5,428 bases of DNA from positions 1 to 5,428 of the forward strand of contig CAYNIY010000081.1 of assembly GCA_964397525.1 (NCBI GenBank). Direction: 5' to 3'. Position numbers and translations under genes: made by a program. The number at the start of each line of letters is the position of its first letter. Position 1 is the first letter of the stretch. Below the pieces are notes generated by a model. That model saw only the letters and a list, made by a program, of their open reading frames with translations, had not been told where the DNA came from and did not search any database. This document shows, one piece after another, positions 4,528 through 5,428 of the stretch. The DNA is from Syntrophopropionicum sp964397525. Lineage in GTDB: Bacteria > Bacillota > Desulfotomaculia > Desulfotomaculales > Pelotomaculaceae.

Positions 4528-5301
4528 TCAGCGTTTTGCTGCGGATGTTTTTTGGATAATTTCCGCGAAACTGTCGACTTCCAGGCTGGCCCCGCCTACC
4601 AGGGCGCCGTCGATGTCTTCTTTGGCCATCAGGCCGGCGGTGTTCTCAGGTTTGACGCTGCCGCCGTACAATATACGCAGCTTCTGGGCGGCATCATCGC
4701 CGAGATGTTCCCGGACGATGCTGCGGATGTATGCGATCACTTCCTGGGCGTCCTCATCGGAGGCAGTCCGGCCCGTGCCGATGGCCCACACCGGTTCGTA
4801 AGCAATCACCATGCCCGCAACCTGCTCCGGTTCCAGGTCTGCCAGTCCGGCTGCAGTCTGGTTGAACACCACTTTTTTAGTGACACCGGCCTCCCTGTCG
4901 TACAAGGTCTCGCCGACACACATGATCGGCACCAGCGCGTGGGACAGGGCCGCCTTGATCTTGCGGTTCACATTTTCATCTGTTTCAGAGAAATACTGCC
5001 GGCGCTCGGAATGGCCGATAATCACGTAACGGCAGCCGGCGTCTTTGAGCATCGCGGGGGAAATTTCGCCCGTAAAGGCCCCTTTTTCCTCCCAGAAAAT
5101 ATTCTGGGCGGCGGTGCTAATCCCCGTATCGCACAGCGCTTCAGCCATCAGGACCAGGGCGGTGTAGGGCGGGCACAAGACCACCTCGACACTGTCAAGC
5201 CCGGCGCATTTTTTCTTGATGCCGTGGACGAAGGTCAATGCCTCGGGCACGGTTTTATACATTTTCCAGTTACCCGCTATCATCGGCTTGCGTAAACTCA
5301 A
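4528..5301 (-). CDS. tpiA: Triosephosphate isomerase
   Basis: The enzyme interconverts dihydroxyacetone phosphate and glyceraldehyde 3-phosphate in the cytoplasm, normally as a homodimer. The 257 residues are close to the usual 250. Visible are Asn11 and Lys13 (AGNWKM), His97 (VIIGHSERR), the catalytic Glu169 in AYEPVWAIGTGRTAS with the mobile loop after it, YGGSVKPEN (212-220) and the phosphate-binding GALVGGASL (232-240). No key residue is missing. The start is TTG at 5301-5299, nine bases after the double site GGAGGAGG. Codon 7 is an ATG but lacks a ribosome site, and starting there would remove the first beta strand. The gene is followed by a 211-base repeat spacer and gpmI. Confidence 0.98.
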   Translation of the reverse strand: MSLRKPMIAGNWKMYKTVPEALTFVHGIKKKCAGLDSVEVVLCPPYTALVLMAEALCDTGISTAAQNIFWEEKGAFTGEISPAMLKDAGCRYVIIGHSERRQYFSETDENVNRKIKAALSHALVPIMCVGETLYDREAGVTKKVVFNQTAAGLADLEPEQVAGMVIAYEPVWAIGTGRTASDEDAQEVIAYIRSIVREHLGDDAAQKLRILYGGSVKPENTAGLMAKEDIDGALVGGASLEVDSFAEIIQKTSAAKR

Positions 5302-5310
5302 TTTTATCCG

Positions 5311-5318
5311 CCTCCTCC
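5311..5318 (-). promoter_or_regulatory. Ribosome binding site of tpiA
   Basis: The minus strand reads GGAGGAGG, a strong site with nine bases between its AGGAGG and TTG at 5301. It supports the TTG start over the ATG at codon 7. Confidence 0.75.
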
Positions 5319-5349
5319 AGGTCAGGATTTACGAGATTCTTTGTTGTAG

Positions 5350-5367
5350 GTGCGGATTCATCCGCAC
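5350..5367. repeat. Family A palindromic repeat, copy A5 (inverted)
   Basis: GTGCGGATTCATCCGCAC keeps both 8-base arms and changes only the two central bases. The TGTAG flank is on the left, so this copy is inverted relative to A1, A2 and A4. Confidence 0.8.
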
Positions 5368-5373
5368 AAAATT

Positions 5374-5389
5374 GTCGGATAAATCCGAC
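5374..5389. repeat. Short palindrome related to family A, copy A6
   Basis: GTCGGATAAATCCGAC is a perfect 7+2+7 palindrome six bases from A5. It equals family A with one base pair missing from the arms, so pairing is kept although the sequence changed on both sides. Confidence 0.75.
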
Positions 5390-5394
5390 CCTCG

Positions 5395-5422
5395 TATATA
5401 CTAGTGACAAAACTCAAAACAA
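5395..5422 (-). promoter_or_regulatory. Weak promoter candidate upstream of tpiA
   Basis: On the minus strand TTGTTT (5422-5417) and TATATA (5400-5395) are 16 bases apart, ahead of the two leader palindromes. The match to the -10 consensus is only four of six. The true promoter may instead lie further upstream, before genes outside the window. Confidence 0.2.
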
Positions 5423-5428
5423 TATGAA

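Noticed and set aside
1096..5389. Palindromic family A repeats as a CRISPR array
   Set aside because: The copies are scattered in different spacers hundreds to thousands of bases apart, in both orientations, with no regular spacer length and no cas genes.

Overview
The window is a stretch of bacterial chromosome from a scaffolded draft assembly or metagenome bin. It carries a lower-glycolysis gene cluster, all on the minus strand. In transcription order the genes are triosephosphate isomerase (tpiA), 2,3-bisphosphoglycerate-independent phosphoglycerate mutase (gpmI), enolase (eno) and a small membrane-anchored YdcF/DUF218 protein. This gene order, the strong AGGAGG-type ribosome sites, the heavy use of TTG starts and the repeat-rich spacers all suggest a Clostridia-type Firmicute, perhaps near Desulfotomaculum or Pelotomaculum. 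The taxonomic guess is inference. pgk and gap, which often precede tpiA in such clusters, would lie beyond base 5428.

Layout. 1-201: non-coding, with one long inverted-repeat element. 202-366: C-terminal part of the DUF218 gene. 367-376: ten Ns, a scaffold gap. 377-498: a short piece that does not belong to the DUF218 gene and reads on the plus strand as the ATP-binding motif of an acyl-CoA-synthetase-type enzyme. 499-931: N-terminal part of the DUF218 gene. 932-1233: repeat-filled spacer. 1234-2526: eno. 2527-2774: repeat-filled spacer. 2775-4316: gpmI. 4317-4527: repeat-filled spacer. 4528-5301: tpiA. 5302-5428: leader with two palindromes.

The three enzymes catalyse steps of triose metabolism: TpiA interconverts dihydroxyacetone phosphate and glyceraldehyde 3-phosphate, GpmI converts 3- to 2-phosphoglycerate, and Eno makes phosphoenolpyruvate. 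All three look full length with intact catalytic residues. All four genes appear to start with TTG.

The two most notable things are not new genes. First, the scaffold gap marks an assembly chimera. The 16 bases on the left of the gap (351-366) recur exactly at 499-514, and joining there restores a complete 193-residue DUF218 protein. Second, every spacer holds copies of three repeat families: A, an 18-bp palindrome GTGCGGATAAATCCGCAC; B, long inverted repeats with arms GGGGACGGTTCT/AGAACCGTCCCC; and C, tandem TCAACAAM octamers ending in TGGCACCA. I see no undescribed multi-gene system here.
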